A stretch of DNA of 64,000 nt from Gordionus sp. m RMFG-2023 (GCF_954871325.1 NC_088777.1:23661366-23725365); one strand, 5' to 3'; shown: positions 21,067 through 32,935, counted from the first letter of the stretch. The notes: a model not told the origin generated them from the letters alone. Program-made: numbers and translations.

Positions 21067-21894
21067 ATGAAGGACACAAATGAAAATATGAATATGAAAG
21101 CTAGGGCGTTCCCTCCATGCGACGCGCAGGGTGTAGACCTCCATCCTGTGAAAAATAAAGTAAAGGTCAAAGCAAAGAAGACAAGACTAGCAAGTTTGAA
21201 TATTGGGACGCTTAAAGGTAAGACGAGAGAATTGGCATCAATGTTGAACAAGAGAAAAGTTGATATAGCGTGCATACAAGAGACGAAATGGAAAGGACAG
21301 AAAACTTTGATGATTGGAGATGGGTATAAATTGTACTATAATGGACTTGTTAGCAATAGGAACGGTGTTGGCATCATCCTCAGCCAAGACCTAACCTCTT
21401 CAGTAGTAGAAGTCAACAGGATCTCTGATAGACTAATGAAGATAAAACTCTGCATTGGTCAATCAATACTACACATCCTATCAGTATATGCTCCTCAAAC
21501 GGGTTGCAAGGAAGAAGAGAAAGATGACTTTAGAGCTATCCTTGATGAAGCTGTAATGGAAATCCCTAAGGATGACCTAGTCATAATTGGTGGTGACTTA
21601 AATGCGCATGTGGGGAAAGCAAGAGATAGCTACAAAAGGCATCATGGTGGTTTTGGATACGAAGAAAGAAATGATGAAGGAGAGGACGTACTGAAATTTG
21701 CGCAAGCCTTCGACCTTGCCTTAACCAACACCTACTATAGGAAAAAAGACAGTCATTTAATAACATATGAAAGTGGTACTAGGAAAACACAGATAGATTA
21801 CATGCTAATCTCTCGCAGAAGATTAAAAGATGTAATAGACTGCAAAGTCATCCCAGGAGAAGATATCGCCGCGCAACACAAGCTAAGCTACTAA
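21067..21894 (+). CDS. LINE AP-endonuclease (ORF 5' part)
   Basis: 275 codons from ATG to stop. After a basic leader (KVKVKAKKTRLAS), the endonuclease starts with LASLNIGTLKGK (Asn of the active site). It continues with ACIQETKWKG (catalytic Glu), LSVYAPQTGC, IGGDLNAHVG (the GDFN-like catalytic motif with Leu in place of Phe) and KTQIDYMLIS (the conserved IDY motif), ending with the catalytic His region AAQHKLSY. All the motifs of a working APE-type endonuclease are present. The frame then stops at 21,894, and related sequence resumes after the stop, so a single ORF running into the RT was probably the ancestral state. In life it makes the first-strand nick that primes reverse transcription. 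Confidence 0.88.
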   Translation: MKDTNENMNMKARAFPPCDAQGVDLHPVKNKVKVKAKKTRLASLNIGTLKGKTRELASMLNKRKVDIACIQETKWKGQKTLMIGDGYKLYYNGLVSNRNGVGIILSQDLTSSVVEVNRISDRLMKIKLCIGQSILHILSVYAPQTGCKEEEKDDFRAILDEAVMEIPKDDLVIIGGDLNAHVGKARDSYKRHHGGFGYEERNDEGEDVLKFAQAFDLALTNTYYRKKDSHLITYESGTRKTQIDYMLISRRRLKDVIDCKVIPGEDIAAQHKLSY

Positions 21895-22256
21895 TCATGG
21901 ATTTACAAATCTCAAATAAATCCACTCAAAATAAGATAAAACTGGAACCATGCATCAAATGGGGCAAATTAAAAACAATGACAGATGCCTTTGCAATCAA
22001 TGCAAACATTGAAACAATAAATTGCTCACAAGTCAGTGAAAAAATCTGGACAGACCTTTCATCCAGATTAATAGACACTGCAAAATCGACGCTAGGCTTG
22101 ACAAGAGGAGGCAACAAATCACACAAAGAACTATGGTGGTGGAATCAAGAGGTACAATATACAGGAGAAAAAAGCCCTTTATAAAATATACACAAATCCA
22201 AAAATGCAGATGACAAGTCAAGATACAAAAAATCCAAGAGATTAGCTACAAAGGCG

Positions 22257-23504
22257 GTGGCAAGGGCCAAATCTATGGCATACGATGACATGTACGAAGA
22301 TCTACATACCAAAGAAGGGCAAAATAAAATATACAGATTAGCCAAACAGCGAGAAAAGAACTCTAGGGATATAAACAGAGCTCCGAAAGTAATCAAAAAT
22401 AAAGATGGGAAATTGATAATAAAGGAAAAAGAAATAATGAATAGATGGAAAGAATATTTTCAGGAGCTTCTCAACTTTAATTCCCACATATTGCATCTCG
22501 ATGAACACTCCCCTTGTCAAAACCTTGTACAACCTATAACAGAACAAGAAATAATCACATGCCTCAAGCATATGAAAAACAACAAAGCTAGGGGTCCAGA
22601 CGATATTCCAATAGAAAGCCTTAAAGCACTAGGAGATGATGGAATACATCTCCTCACAAATCTGTACAATAAAATACTTGGAAATGAAGAGGTTCCCCAA
22701 AAATGGAGGCAGAGCTATCTAGTTCCTATCTTCAAAAATAAAGGGGATCCACACAATTGTCAAAATTACAGGGGCATAAAACTAATGTCACACTGTCTAA
22801 AACTATACGAAAAAATAATAGAAAAAAGATTAAGAGATATAATCGAAATAGGAGAGACACAGTTTGGCTTTATGCCTGGAAGATCAACAACCGATGCTAT
22901 CCATGCAATTAGGCAAATGAGTGAAAAATACAGGGAAAAGAACAAAAAGCTACACATGGTCTTTCTCGATCTAGAAAAGGCCTTCGATAGAATCCCAAGA
23001 AAACTTATCTGGTGGGCGCTACGCCACAAAAATGTTCCCGAAAAATATATAAGAATAATACAGGATATGTATATGGGACATACAACAATGGTCCGTAGCA
23101 CAACAGGTACTTCAGCAGGCTTCACAATAGCCGAAGGAGTTCATCAAGGGTCGGCTCTCAGCCCACTTCTCTTCATTACAGTAATAGATGTATTAGCACA
23201 GTCTATACCTCAAACAGTCCCGTGGAATATGATATTTGCAGATGATATTGTGATACTTGCCGAATCTAAGGATGAAATGAAAGAAAGACTAGTGAGTTGG
23301 ATAAATATCTTAGAAACGCACGGATTAAAAGTAAATAGAGAAAAGACGGAGTATACGGTGATAGGAGGAGATGAAACAGAGAGTATTGATATAAATGATT
23401 GGCAGATATCCGCAATTGAAAGCTGCAAATATTTGGGCTCCACTATACAAACAAACGGCACAATAGAAAAAGAGATAAAGAATAAGATTAATAAGGGTGG
23501 TTAA
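22257..23504 (+). CDS. LINE reverse transcriptase (ORF 3' part, frame-broken)
   Basis: 415 open codons. Fingers/palm blocks in order: MKNNKARGPDDIPIESLKAL, WRQSYLVPIFKNKGD, NYRGIKLMSHCLKLYEKI, FGFMPGRSTTDAI, MVFLDLEKAFDRIPR (first catalytic Asp), EGVHQGSALSPLLF, NMIFADDIVILAES (catalytic FADD), then GLKVNREKTEY. The coding frame begins before 22,257, as the linker from 21,897 on is the same protein with frame damage near 22,190. It ends at a stop at 23,504, where a short deletion relative to the 34.5-kb copy breaks the frame. The last part (KGKIYSSLVQPTILYSSETW, MEMRMLRMIAGVTRKD) continues out of frame. Confidence 0.9.
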   Translation: MARAKSMAYDDMYEDLHTKEGQNKIYRLAKQREKNSRDINRAPKVIKNKDGKLIIKEKEIMNRWKEYFQELLNFNSHILHLDEHSPCQNLVQPITEQEIITCLKHMKNNKARGPDDIPIESLKALGDDGIHLLTNLYNKILGNEEVPQKWRQSYLVPIFKNKGDPHNCQNYRGIKLMSHCLKLYEKIIEKRLRDIIEIGETQFGFMPGRSTTDAIHAIRQMSEKYREKNKKLHMVFLDLEKAFDRIPRKLIWWALRHKNVPEKYIRIIQDMYMGHTTMVRSTTGTSAGFTIAEGVHQGSALSPLLFITVIDVLAQSIPQTVPWNMIFADDIVILAESKDEMKERLVSWINILETHGLKVNREKTEYTVIGGDETESIDINDWQISAIESCKYLGSTIQTNGTIEKEIKNKINKGG

Positions 23505-23636
23505 AGTGGAGATCTTTATCTGGAGTGCCCACACAAATTAAAGGGAAAAATCTACAGTTCTCTAGTACAACCAACTATTCTATATAGTTCGGAAACATGG
23601 CCAACCAAAGAATCAGACGAGAGAAGTCTACAAACT

Positions 23637-23984
23637 ATGGAGATGAGAATGCTGAGGATGATTGCTGGGGTAACAAGAAAGGATAAGGTGCGCAGTACAA
23701 GAATACTAAATAGTTTAAAGGTAGTGCCCATTAAGACTAAGTTAATGGTAAACAGATTTAGGTGGTATGGGCACACAATGAGAAGGCCTTTGAACTACAT
23801 AGGAAATAAAGTTGAAAGTTTGGAAGTGATGGGCAAACGTAAAAGAGGAAGACCAAAACTTCAATGGGGCCATAAAGTTAAAGCCAATATAAAGAAGTAT
23901 ACAATAGATAAAAGAGATTGTATGAATAACATAAAGTGGAGAGGGATGTTGAAGGAGCTTACCACCAGAAAAGGTGAAAGCTAA
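23637..23984 (+). pseudogene. LINE ORF C-terminal part
   Basis: 115 open codons in the third coding frame: MEMRMLRMIAGVTRKD, then RFRWYGHTMRRPLNYIGN, then VMGKRKRGRPKLQWG and IKWRGMLKELTT. The 'RLRWYGHV.R......RR.RGRPK..W' block is the standard C-terminus of this LINE group. It ends in a stop ten bases before the A-rich tail, so the 3' UTR is almost absent. Confidence 0.85.
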
Positions 23985-24519
23985 AGAGAAAAAAAAAATT
24001 TATTGAGCTAAATGATAATGTTAATAAATTTTAAATAATACAATCACAATTATTAAACATGAATTAAGGATTTTAAAAACTAAAAATTTTTTATTTTAAA
24101 AAAATAAGGAAAAAAAATATTATATAAAAAAATTTCTTTCTCTTTTATTTATTTAAAAAATAAGCATTTTTTTATTTGCTTTCCCAATGCTTATTTTTTA
24201 ATGGTAAAATTACACAATTAATATTTTTTAAATCAAATTTATTTTTATATATCGGTTTATATATTTAATTTTTTATAATTCATATTAATTTAAATTTGTA
24301 TATTAGAAATAGTTATTATTCCTAATAAGTTTATGCTTGATATTTTTAAATAACAATAATTTTATTTTAAAAAATTTAAATTATCCCCCCTTCCCCTCAC
24401 ACCAAATTCCTGTGTACGCTACTGCACAATACCATGGCATGATATTCTTTTTATTTATTAAAAAAATAAGCAAAATTAAATTTGCTTCCCTCATGTATAT
24501 TTTTTTCAAAGTAGTAAAA

Positions 24520-24740
24520 ATAATAGTTAATTTTTTAACGTAGTAAAAATAATAGTAACTTTTTAACGTAGTAAAAATAATAGTATTTCTTAATATAGTA
24601 AAATAATATTAATTTTTTAACGTTATAAAAATAATATTATTTTTTTAACGTTATAAAAATTATATTAATCTTTTTAACGTTATAAAAATTATTATCTTTT
24701 TAACGTTATAAAAAATATATTAATTTTTTTAACGAAGTCA
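24520..24740. repeat. Short tandem repeat, about 30 bp unit
   Basis: About seven units of the type TTTTTAACGTAGTAAAAATA, the later ones with TTATAAAAAT instead of AGTAAAAATA. It lies in the right part of the 19.7-24.8 kb hAT, close to its end, where subterminal repeats are expected. Confidence 0.8.
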
Positions 24741-25269
24741 GTTTAGTTTATTTAGCATAGTTCAAAGATTATATTAAGTTTATTTAAAAATTTTGTAAAA
24801 AAATTTTCAAGGTAATGCTTCCCTTGCTTCTATGGACGTTTCATCACTGATATATATATATATTAACCCTTCAATACTCGGGTGGGGTATATGAGACCCC
24901 AGGCTTGTTAGAATTGATATTATATACAAAACGGTTTATTATTATATCTGGAATCTTTAGTAGCTTCATCAAATATATCTTAGAATCTATATTACAAATT
25001 TCATATATTTTTGCTGAATAGTTTTTAAGATATAAACATTTGTGACTGATTGGGGTTTATGAGACCACACCAGAATAAATATGTAATTTTTTTTGAAAAT
25101 TTTTTATAATTATCTCATTTTTCAAATTATTTTTATGATTTATTATGATTTTCACATATTCTGAAAGTAAATATAATAAAATTATTTAAAATGTAATATC
25201 ATTTTTCATATATTTGAGTTGGATACAATGATATATATAATCATTGGTTGGTTATTAAAAAATAACATT

Positions 25270-25765
25270 ATTACTATATCCAAAGAAAGAAAAGGATGAC
25301 ATAATGCTATCAACTTTCCACCATAATAAAAATGTTGATACAAATGATACAAGCAAGCCTGAAATTTTAACATTTTATAATATGACTAAAGGTAGGTTAG
25401 ATATGGTGTATTGAATGACAAAAAATGATACAATTTTAAGCAGGTCTTACACACTTCTAAACATAATATCAAATAATTTAACTCATATAGAAAACACAAA
25501 AATATCCATTACAAGAAGTAATTTCATATATAAAATATCAATTGAACTTATTATGCCATATTTAGAAGTACAACAAAAATTATCAGATTGTCCTGACTTT
25601 TGAAGGAATCTATATGCAATATATTAGGCAAAGTTCAAAATATAAATCTTACCCACTCAAGAGGAAGGTGCAGTATGTGCACTAGCAGTAAAGATGAGAA
25701 AACGAAATATTTTTGTCAAATATGGGGAAAAAAATTATGTTTGAACATATTAATACCATTGATTA
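25270..25765 (+). pseudogene. piggyBac transposase C-terminal remnant
   Basis: The plus strand gives LSTFHHNKNVD, KPEILTFYNMTKGRLDMVY, then YTLLNIISNN, NFIYKISIELIMPYLE, and finally HSRGRCSMCTSSKDEKTKYF with CQIWGKKLCL. This follows the PGBD order 'LSTMH....KP.II.FYN.TKGGVD..D', 'F..LD.A..N', 'LG..LI.PYL' and the C-terminal cysteine-rich domain 'R.RC..C....RKT...C..C...LC'. A stop replaces the residue after VDMVY, and a frame shift lies before the Cys-rich part. The catalytic N-terminal half is missing. The C-terminus is cut by the hAT insertion at 25,770. Dead. Confidence 0.85.
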
Positions 25766-25779
25766 ATACTAGTGCTGTA

Positions 25780-25920
25780 AACGTTACCTCAAAAAAGAAA
25801 CGCGTTACCGTTACTCGTTACATTGGAAAAAAAGAACGCGTTACCCTTACTCGTTACCTTTTTAAAAAAGGAACGCGCGTTAATTGACTTTTCAAAAAAG
25901 TAACGTATTACTCGTTACTT
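25780..25920. repeat. Left subterminal GTTACC/GTAACG motif cluster of the nested hAT
   Basis: GTTACC, CGTTACTCGTTAC and AACGCGTTAC words recur at about 10-20 bp intervals, separated by A/T runs. It mirrors the cluster at 33,870-34,020. This layout is expected of transposase-binding subterminal repeats. Confidence 0.8.
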
Positions 25921-26109
25921 AAAAAAATTAAATATTATATATAAAAATATATTTATTTTTTCTTACAATATATAATATAGACAAAACTATAAAAAATAAT
26001 ACATAAAATGATGAGATCTTATTATAAAAATTTTTCAAATATAATATATAATCATAAGATAACATTTTTTTGTAATAATTTTTTATTTATTTTTAGCAAT
26101 AATTGATTT

Positions 26110-27840
26110 TCAAAATTTTCATCAGACCAACAAGAGCACTTAGTGCTCAACACAGCCTTCGCCGTGCTAAACACACGTTCAATTGGAGCAGAGGATGGGA
26201 GGGTGGTATTATATTTAATAAATAAAAATTTTAACTCGGGGAATTTATTAAAAATATTTAAAGAAGTATCTTTATTTTAAAAAAAATTTAATAAAACATC
26301 TTCACAAGGATTTTCATTAATTTCCTCATCAAAATTTTTTTTATCTTTATCAGAAAATATTTTGGTATTTGTTTTGGATAAGGGAATCACGTCTGCTCTT
26401 TCTCTATCAAGATCTTTTCTTAAAATGGAAATAAGATCTTGCATTCTTTGTTTATTCATCTCTGATTTTATCCAGGGCCAATCAATTTAAAGAGTGGGTG
26501 AATCATTGGTGATAGTATATATTCATCTTTGTAGATGTGTTTGAATCTATTGAAAATAATCAAAATATAAGCAATATTTGAAATGTATACCTCTTATCTA
26601 TGCCTTCCAGGATTGAGTTAATAAGTGGCTTACAAAACTTGAAATGATTTAAAGCCATTTTTTTAAGTTTTAATATTATAATGGTTATTGTGGGAGTGAG
26701 ATATCCCAAATACATTTTTCCTTCGCTCTCTAAGATAGAAAGAGCCGTACCAATTGGGTCCATAACCTATAAAACAAATATATATATATAATATTTCTTA
26801 ATTTACACTAACCATACAAAATTCATCCATGAACGATTTGTCGCTATCTGAAAATCTCTGCAATTCAGATTTATCACAAGAGTCATCAAATTTTTGGCAC
26901 TTAATAAGACTATCTATTAATTTCACGGAGTTATAAAAAGAGTTCCATCTTGTTATAACCGGTTTAATAAGATATCTTCCCATGTTTTCCTTAAAAATGG
27001 TTGTACAATTTGAAGATTGCCCATGTTTATTCCACAATAGCTTACATTTAGAAAATGTAATTTTTGTAATGGTTTTAAAATGGACATCGTTATTTGCCTT
27101 TTCAATGTCAACACTTGCAATCAGATTTAAAGTGTGTGCTGAACAGGAATGATGCTTGGGTAGGTATACAATACTATCATTATGATTTTCAAATAGATCA
27201 CATAATGGCAGATGAACTATTTCATCATCCGGTTCTTCTTCTTGTTCATATACTCTAATAAATTTTTAGTAAATATATTATAATGTTTTTTTACTGAAAG
27301 CTTTTATATAATTTCTTGCATTATCTGTAATGCATTTGGTCACTTTATTTTGTATCTTATAAGTGGTAAAAATTTCAAAGATTACTTTTGCTAGGTAATC
27401 AAATGTGTGTTTTTGATTTAGCCTTTTACAAGCTAGGCAAGCTGAAACCCTCTCAAGTGTGTCTGGGTGTAGCCAGTGTACAGTCATTCCTAAATAAGAA
27501 CTTTCTAAAAGACAATATTATCAATCTACAAGAATATTTTATATACAGATGATAAGCTGACTAAGAATCCACAGTTGTGAAAACAATTTCTGGAACACGC
27601 AATAAATCCACTATTTTTTTGTCATGGTTTCACCAGCTTTGTTAATTTTTGATACAAGGATAGGCATTGATATCACATTTTTGGATGGCTGCAATTTTTT
27701 GATAATATTAATAAATGCAGGGCTTTCTACAATTGAAAATGGTTGTAATTCTTCAATTACAAAATTAAAAACTAATTCATCAACAGTTGATTGAGTTATA
27801 TTGATCTTTGATGTAGATGGATTCTGCATATCAATGATTG
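26110..27840 (-). pseudogene. hAT transposase remnant (ZBED-like)
   Basis: Minus-strand pieces in protein order: 27,829-27,611 (FNFVIEELQPFSIVESPAFI, then MPILVSKINKA); 27,487-27,278 (DTLERVSACLACKRLNQKHT and VTKCITDNARNYIKAF, the catalytic-core D..N.. region); 27,037-26,798 (KPVITRWNSFYNSVKLID, the 'TRWNS' block, then the catalytic C-terminal domain); 26,763-26,560 (KMYLGYLTPTIT); 26,459-26,277; and the dimerisation motif SSAPIERVFSTAKAVLSTKC with SDENFENQLLL at about 26,190-26,110. Order and content are complete apart from the region around 28 kb, but stops, splice-like gaps and frame shifts separate the pieces. Introns may explain some gaps. Family: ZBED/SCAND3-like hAT. Confidence 0.85.
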
Positions 27841-28228
27841 TGAGTTGATTGGTTTCAAACTATTTAAGTTTTCATTTATTTCTTTCAAACATGAGGAATG
27901 TAAAGCCTATATTTTAAACAAAATATAATTATTTATTACTGAATTTTTTATTAAAAATAACTAAGCTTTTTTAATAATTGAAGATTAAAAATTTAACTGC
28001 ATTTTGATTCCCTCACTAAAAAATTAAAAATTGATATTCTGATGGCCAAAGGTTTTTCAATTTCTTATTTTTTTCATAATTCAGAATTATCATTTAAAAA
28101 GGAATCAGGAAAAATATCTAGGTTCTGTTCTCTAAAACAATATTGCTTCAGTTTCATTATATATTTAAAAATACATAAAATAAAGTTTTTAAATTCATAT
28201 TAACTATTTGAAGTTATACCAATAGCAA

Positions 28229-28960
28229 TACTAAAACAAGAAATAGAAAATATTGTTTAAATCCAATGCTATATTGAACCAATACCTATTTTATTAATCT
28301 TGAGTTTTTAATGTAGGTTCCCAGCACTATATACTATAGTATAATTAAATTGCTTATATTTTAATTTCATAATTAAGCTTTTCAAATATTATGAGAGAAA
28401 ATTTCTTTAATTAACATATGTTTAAAATAATAATATATTAAAATCACTATCTTATTCTTTAAATTTATTATTAAACAAATAGCAAGACTAAAACAAGAGA
28501 TAGAAGATATTGTTTAAACCCAATACATTAGATATTTTGTTAATCTTAAGTTTTTAATGTAGGTTCCCAGCACTATATGCTATAGTATAATTTAATTGCT
28601 TATATTTTAATTTCATAATTAAGCTTTTCAAATATTATGAGAGAAAATTTCTTTAATTAACATATGTTTAAAATAATAATATATTAAAATCACTATATTA
28701 TTCTTTAAATTTATTAACAATTTGATATTAAACAAATAGCAAGACTAAAACATGAAATAGAAGATATTGTTTAAACCCAATACATTAGATATTTTGTTAA
28801 TCTTAAGTTTTTAATGTTGGTTCCCAGCCCTATATACTATAGTATAATTCAATTGTTTTATATCTAAATTCCATGATTAAGCTTTTCAAAATATTATGAA
28901 AGTATACTTATTTTAATGGTAATTTTATAATACACATATGTTTAAAATAATAGTATATTA
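28229..28960. repeat. Three-copy tandem repeat, about 255 bp unit, with a TATACTATAGTATA palindrome
   Basis: Three consecutive units, each with ACAAGAAATAGAAAATATTG-type start, GTTCCCAGCACTATATACTA and AATTAAGCTTTTCAAA blocks. The 14-bp perfect palindrome TATACTATAGTATA occurs in units 1 and 3, with one change in unit 2. It lies in the 5' non-coding part of the nested hAT. Confidence 0.85.
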
Positions 28961-29048
28961 TATTAATATCATTATTAAAATCTAAAAATAATAATATATT
29001 ATTTCATCTTTTTACATTCATATGTTTTTTTAAATTGGAACTGCTAGA

Positions 29049-29537
29049 TGTTATGTTCTACCTCCCCCCCCCCTCTTGTCCCATATAACTTATTTCTTAT
29101 CTTTAAGTTTTTCTCCACTTGTTTCTTTTGTTTTCCCATCGTCCTTTTTTTTATATTAATATTATACCTTATTTTTATATTGTATTTGAAACTGGTTCTG
29201 ACCAGTTTCGAGAATGATTGTATCGCGATATTATATAACAACATGTTATTTTTTTCTTCTTTGTTTTATAAATTATAAAAGGTTGCAAAAATACCTTGAT
29301 TATGCATTCTTTTAATTATTTTACTGAATTTTTTTTGTGTTAAATAAAATTCTGAAAGTTTTATTCTTTGGAAAATTGTGATATTTTAACAATAAATTAA
29401 ATTACTAAAATTACCCGATGATGACTAAGTTAAAACTCAACGTCAACCTACCAGAAAATCCCGGTCCCTCGAATTCTGCCGATCCCTCTCCCTATCCCCA
29501 GGTAGAACAGCCCGTGGTCGTGGCCGCGAACTTATCA
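29049..29537 (+). repeat. 5' LTR
   Basis: 489 bp, TG..CA. It contains a TATAAAAG-like box near 29,273 and AATAAAAT nearby, as expected for promoter and polyadenylation signals. It is directly followed by the primer-binding site. The gag-like open frame begins inside its last 120 bp. Confidence 0.92.
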
Positions 29538-30390
29538 TTGGCGCCCAACGTGCATTCGATAATCTACGACCCGGAAGAACCAACAGATCATTACCTCGAA
29601 CGTTTTATTATCCACCGACATCAACCTGAGGCAAATTTATTATTCTTATTCTTATCATCGTGCGGTCATAGCCTTTATACAAAATTAAAGTTAGCCTTTG
29701 CACCAAGGCCTATGTTGGAACTTTCAATAGAGGATGTAAAAACGATTTTGGGAAACAATAATAACAACAAAGGTCTATCAATCAACAAGCTTCGTCAACG
29801 CATCCAGTAATATGGCGAAACGATTACTGAATATGCGGAAGCTTTGATAGCTTTGGCCTCACAGTGCGATCTTGGCCCCAGCTGGGACCTTTTCCTGTCC
29901 TCCCAATTCGGAGCGGGGATACAATCCTCCGGAATAAGAGGTCACGTAATCACGTCCGATAATATAACGTTTAAAGGGAAATTAAAAATTGCGCAAACCT
30001 GGGAAATGGCCGAAGCACTTAACCAAAATAATGCGACAAACCACGCCTACAGCAACCAAATAAACATACCCACAAAGTATACGCATGTACAAAACACCCC
30101 GCAAACATTTGAGAATTACTATCAACCCCCACGTAGGAATTTCCCACGGAATGATAACCCAACCTGTTACAATTGCGGGAACGTGGGGCATTATAGATAC
30201 AATTGCCCAATAAAACAAACTTTCAACAATTATAACTCCTCTCAGTATACTCCTCGAAATATACCTACGACCCAACCCAATTTCCCGGCAATAGCCTACA
30301 CAGAGGCTAACAGAGTACTACCCGAGACTAAAAAGGTAGAAAACAAAGAGTACAAACACATAAACATGATGACAAATATTCGTTCCGGGT
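29418..30390 (+). pseudogene. Gag-like fossil region
   Basis: Capsid-type region of the LTR element, ending in one CCHC zinc knuckle (CYNCGNVGHYRYNCP, near 30,166-30,210). The coding sense begins within the 5' LTR and runs across the primer-binding site. Broken. Confidence 0.8.
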
Positions 30391-32340
30391 AACGGTAAAA
30401 ATAAATGGTATACCATTAGAAATGGTTATAGATACAGGCTCAGATGTAACTCATTAGTAATCAAACGTATAATGTACTTTTCAACCTTATCCCAATGGAG
30501 GACACCAAGGTAGTTCTAAAATCATTTTCAGGACATGACATTTAACCCATAGGGCACTTCCAAGCAATAATAAGCTACCAGGACAGCACACATTCAACAA
30601 ATATCCTAGTAACTAATAACTCCCCCACCTCCATCGTGGGTAGGGATGTTCTAAACAAGATACCCAAGATCCTACAAGACATCACCTCCAAGGATCAAGA
30701 AATTAAATAGCTTAAAAAAAGTTTCCCACGAATTTTTTCGGATACCTTAGGAAGTTTCCCAAGTAAAATAGACGTTAATCTCCTTCCTAACGCACAACCC
30801 CAGTTCGTTAAACCCCGATCGGTACCCTATGCACTAAAGTCACAAATTGAACAAATACTTAAGGACTGGGGAAACCAAGCGATTATTAGTAAATGCCGAT
30901 ACAGTAAATGGAGATCGCCAGTTGTGCCCATTTAAAAGTCGGACAATTCCATACGCCTTTGCATTGATTACAAAGTTACTCTGAACCCATGGGTCAGGCC
31001 CGAATGTTACCCTATCCCCCAAATCGAAGATATTTTTGGAACACTACAGGAAGGTACTATTTTTTCAGTGATAGATCTAAAAGAAGCCTACACCCAAATA
31101 CCAGTCACAAAAACTACAAGCGAACTGTTAACAATTAGCACCCATCTAGGCCTATTCAATTTTAATAGACTTCCCACCCTCACTCTATCTTGTTATGCTT
31201 CCGCTTATGGTTTAGAAGCCATTCTATCACATCTATGGGATAACAAAATCGAAAAACCTATAGCCTATGCTTCCCGAACGTTATCAAAGGCCGAAATCAA
31301 CTATTCCACCGTAGAGAAAGAAGCCTTGGCCATAGTTTTTGCCGTTAAGAGATTCGGACAATTCCTACTAGGAAGACAATTCATCATAAACACAGACCAT
31401 AAGCCCCTACTAGCCATATACGGGAAAAAAATTGGGATCCCAACCATGACTTCCGCAAGATTACAACGATGGGGAGTAACATTATCGGGCTTCAATTTCA
31501 ACATCCATTACAAAACAGGGCCCACAAATATGAATGCCGACGCCCTTTCCCGACTACCGCTCCCTAACATCGACCATCAAGACGAAACCGAGGTAAACCA
31601 AATTCTACAGACCCGTATTAAAGACCTACCCTTCATTAGAGATAAAATAGAATACATAACCATGCAAGACCCAGAATTATCACAGATCAAAGAAAATATA
31701 CGAAATGGCTGGCCCCCCAAGATAACAACCACCGAATTACAAGAATATTGGAACATAAAAGATGAATTGTCAATAGACGGGGAGATAATTATCCGGGCTG
31801 TTAATCATTCCCAAAACCTTACGACCCGCTATCTTACAAGAGATTCATAGTGGACACCCGGGAATTGTTCGAATGAAGGAAACCGCGAGGATTTATGTCT
31901 GGTGGCCCCGATTAAATAAGGATATCACAAAAATCAGTGAAATGTGCAACCGTTGTCAACTATTCAAAGAAAACTTCCCCCAGATATTACTACACCACTG
32001 GCCCGTCGCCCGCACAGTGGGAGAAATGGTACACGTCGACCTCGCTGTACCCATACATCAATTACATTGGCTAATTCCAGTAGATGCCTATTCCAAATGG
32101 CCAGAAATCGCCCGCTTGAATAACATAACCGCGTTAGAATGCATTTTTAATCACCTAGGCTATCCGCGAAACCTCATAACCGACAACGGACCCCAGTTTG
32201 TCAGCCATGAATTTAACCAATATTGTGACCGCCATGGAATAACGCATATCTACACCCTCCCCGTACTCCCCCCAAAGTAATGGAATAGCGGAACGATTCG
32301 TACGAACCTTTAAAAATGCTATAAGCACATATAGACGACC
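30391..32340 (+). pseudogene. Pol-like fossil region (protease, RT, RNase H, integrase)
   Basis: Parts recognised in order: an aspartic-protease DTGS word near 30,430; RT remains about 30,780-31,170; RNase H with NTDHKPLL near 31,390; and integrase from about 31,850 with an HHCC zinc motif (CNRCQ) and a TDNGPQF catalytic block near 32,180. The order places it with Gypsy-type rather than Copia-type elements. Broken. Confidence 0.85.
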
Positions 32341-32713
32341 CATTCTCTAACAAACCTGGAAGTTCTCACTTTATTCGCCAACCGATCGAATCGCCCATCC
32401 CCAACTGTGTCAAAGCCACCAAAGATCCCAACGAGGAGGAAGAAGCCCAAGTACTCTCATTTCTCCAACCCAACGTACCAGACAAAACGACTGCGTACAA
32501 ACAGACTCAACAAATTTCAAATAACCCACAAGATCTCTTGGACCTACCACCAGGGGGTAGCCCAATTTAAGCGGGGAGGAGAATGCCGTATTTCCACAAA
32601 AACACCTTTTTTTTTTTAAACATTGTATTTATATATATTGATTTTTTTTATGTGGTCATCCACCTGTTACAAATCCTTTTTTTTTATATGTCCTCCACGT
32701 GTTTTCAAAGTTT

Positions 32714-32935
32714 AGTCGTAATTAAATCCGCTCTAAACCAGCGGTGCGGCGAATGCCGTTTTATTTATTTTATTGACTTAAGGTAGGATCTACCTTCGTT
32801 ATTAAATCCACTCTAAGCCAGCGGTACGGCGAATGGCGTTTTATTTATTTTATTGACTTAAGGTAGGATCTACCTTCGTTATAAAATCCGCTCTAAACCA
32901 GCGGTGCTGCGAATGCCGTCTTGGTTTATTTTTGT
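32714..32935 (+). repeat. Tandem repeat, about 83 bp unit, upstream of the 3' LTR
   Basis: About 2.7 units, each containing AATCCGCTCTAAACCAGCGG, GCGAATGCCGTTTTATTTA and GACTTAAGGTAGGATCTACC. It lies between the integrase region and the purine tract of the LTR element. Confidence 0.88.

Larger units (their letters stand above)
20849..23994 (+). mobile_element. Full-length LINE (RTE-like, CFDP2-type endonuclease), 3.1 kb
   Basis: It is bounded by a 16-bp TSD AAAATTTATTGAGCTA (20,833-20,848 and 23,995-24,010) with a short A-rich tail. Order: tRNA-like 5' end, leader, AP-endonuclease, reverse transcriptase and a C-terminal region with the KRKRGRPKLQW signature. The endonuclease (SLNIGTLKGKTRELA, ACIQETKWKG) resembles the LINE proteins often mis-annotated as craniofacial development protein 2-like. 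The coding region has an in-frame stop between endonuclease and RT and further frame damage, so this copy is inactive. However, the 34.2-kb copy is nearly identical, so the family moved recently. Confidence 0.93.
19685..24849 (-). mobile_element. hAT element (ZMYM/TTF-type transposase remnants) with a LINE inserted in it
   Basis: Left end CAGTGAAGCGTC and right end (read inward) CAGTGATGAAACGTC form imperfect terminal inverted repeats. Both ends continue with a GGAAGCA-type block. They are flanked by ATATATAT on each side (19,677-19,684 and 24,850-24,857), compatible with an 8-bp TSD, although the flank is a TA microsatellite and so weak evidence. The minus strand at 20,830-19,860 carries hAT transposase remnants. 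The LINE at 20,849-23,994 interrupts it. Without the LINE the element is about 2.0 kb, too short for a complete gene. Confidence 0.78.

Noticed and set aside
22766-23125. Minus-strand open frames across the LINE RT (also 20,910-21,275, 23,210-23,461, and the plus-strand ones at 34,477-35,505)
   Set aside because: They are antisense shadows of the LINE coding frame; both LINE copies show the same shadow in the same place.
24850-24857. ATATATAT as firm proof of an 8-bp TSD for the 19.7-24.8 kb hAT
   Set aside because: Both flanks are TA microsatellites, so any length of duplication would match. It is kept only as compatible evidence.
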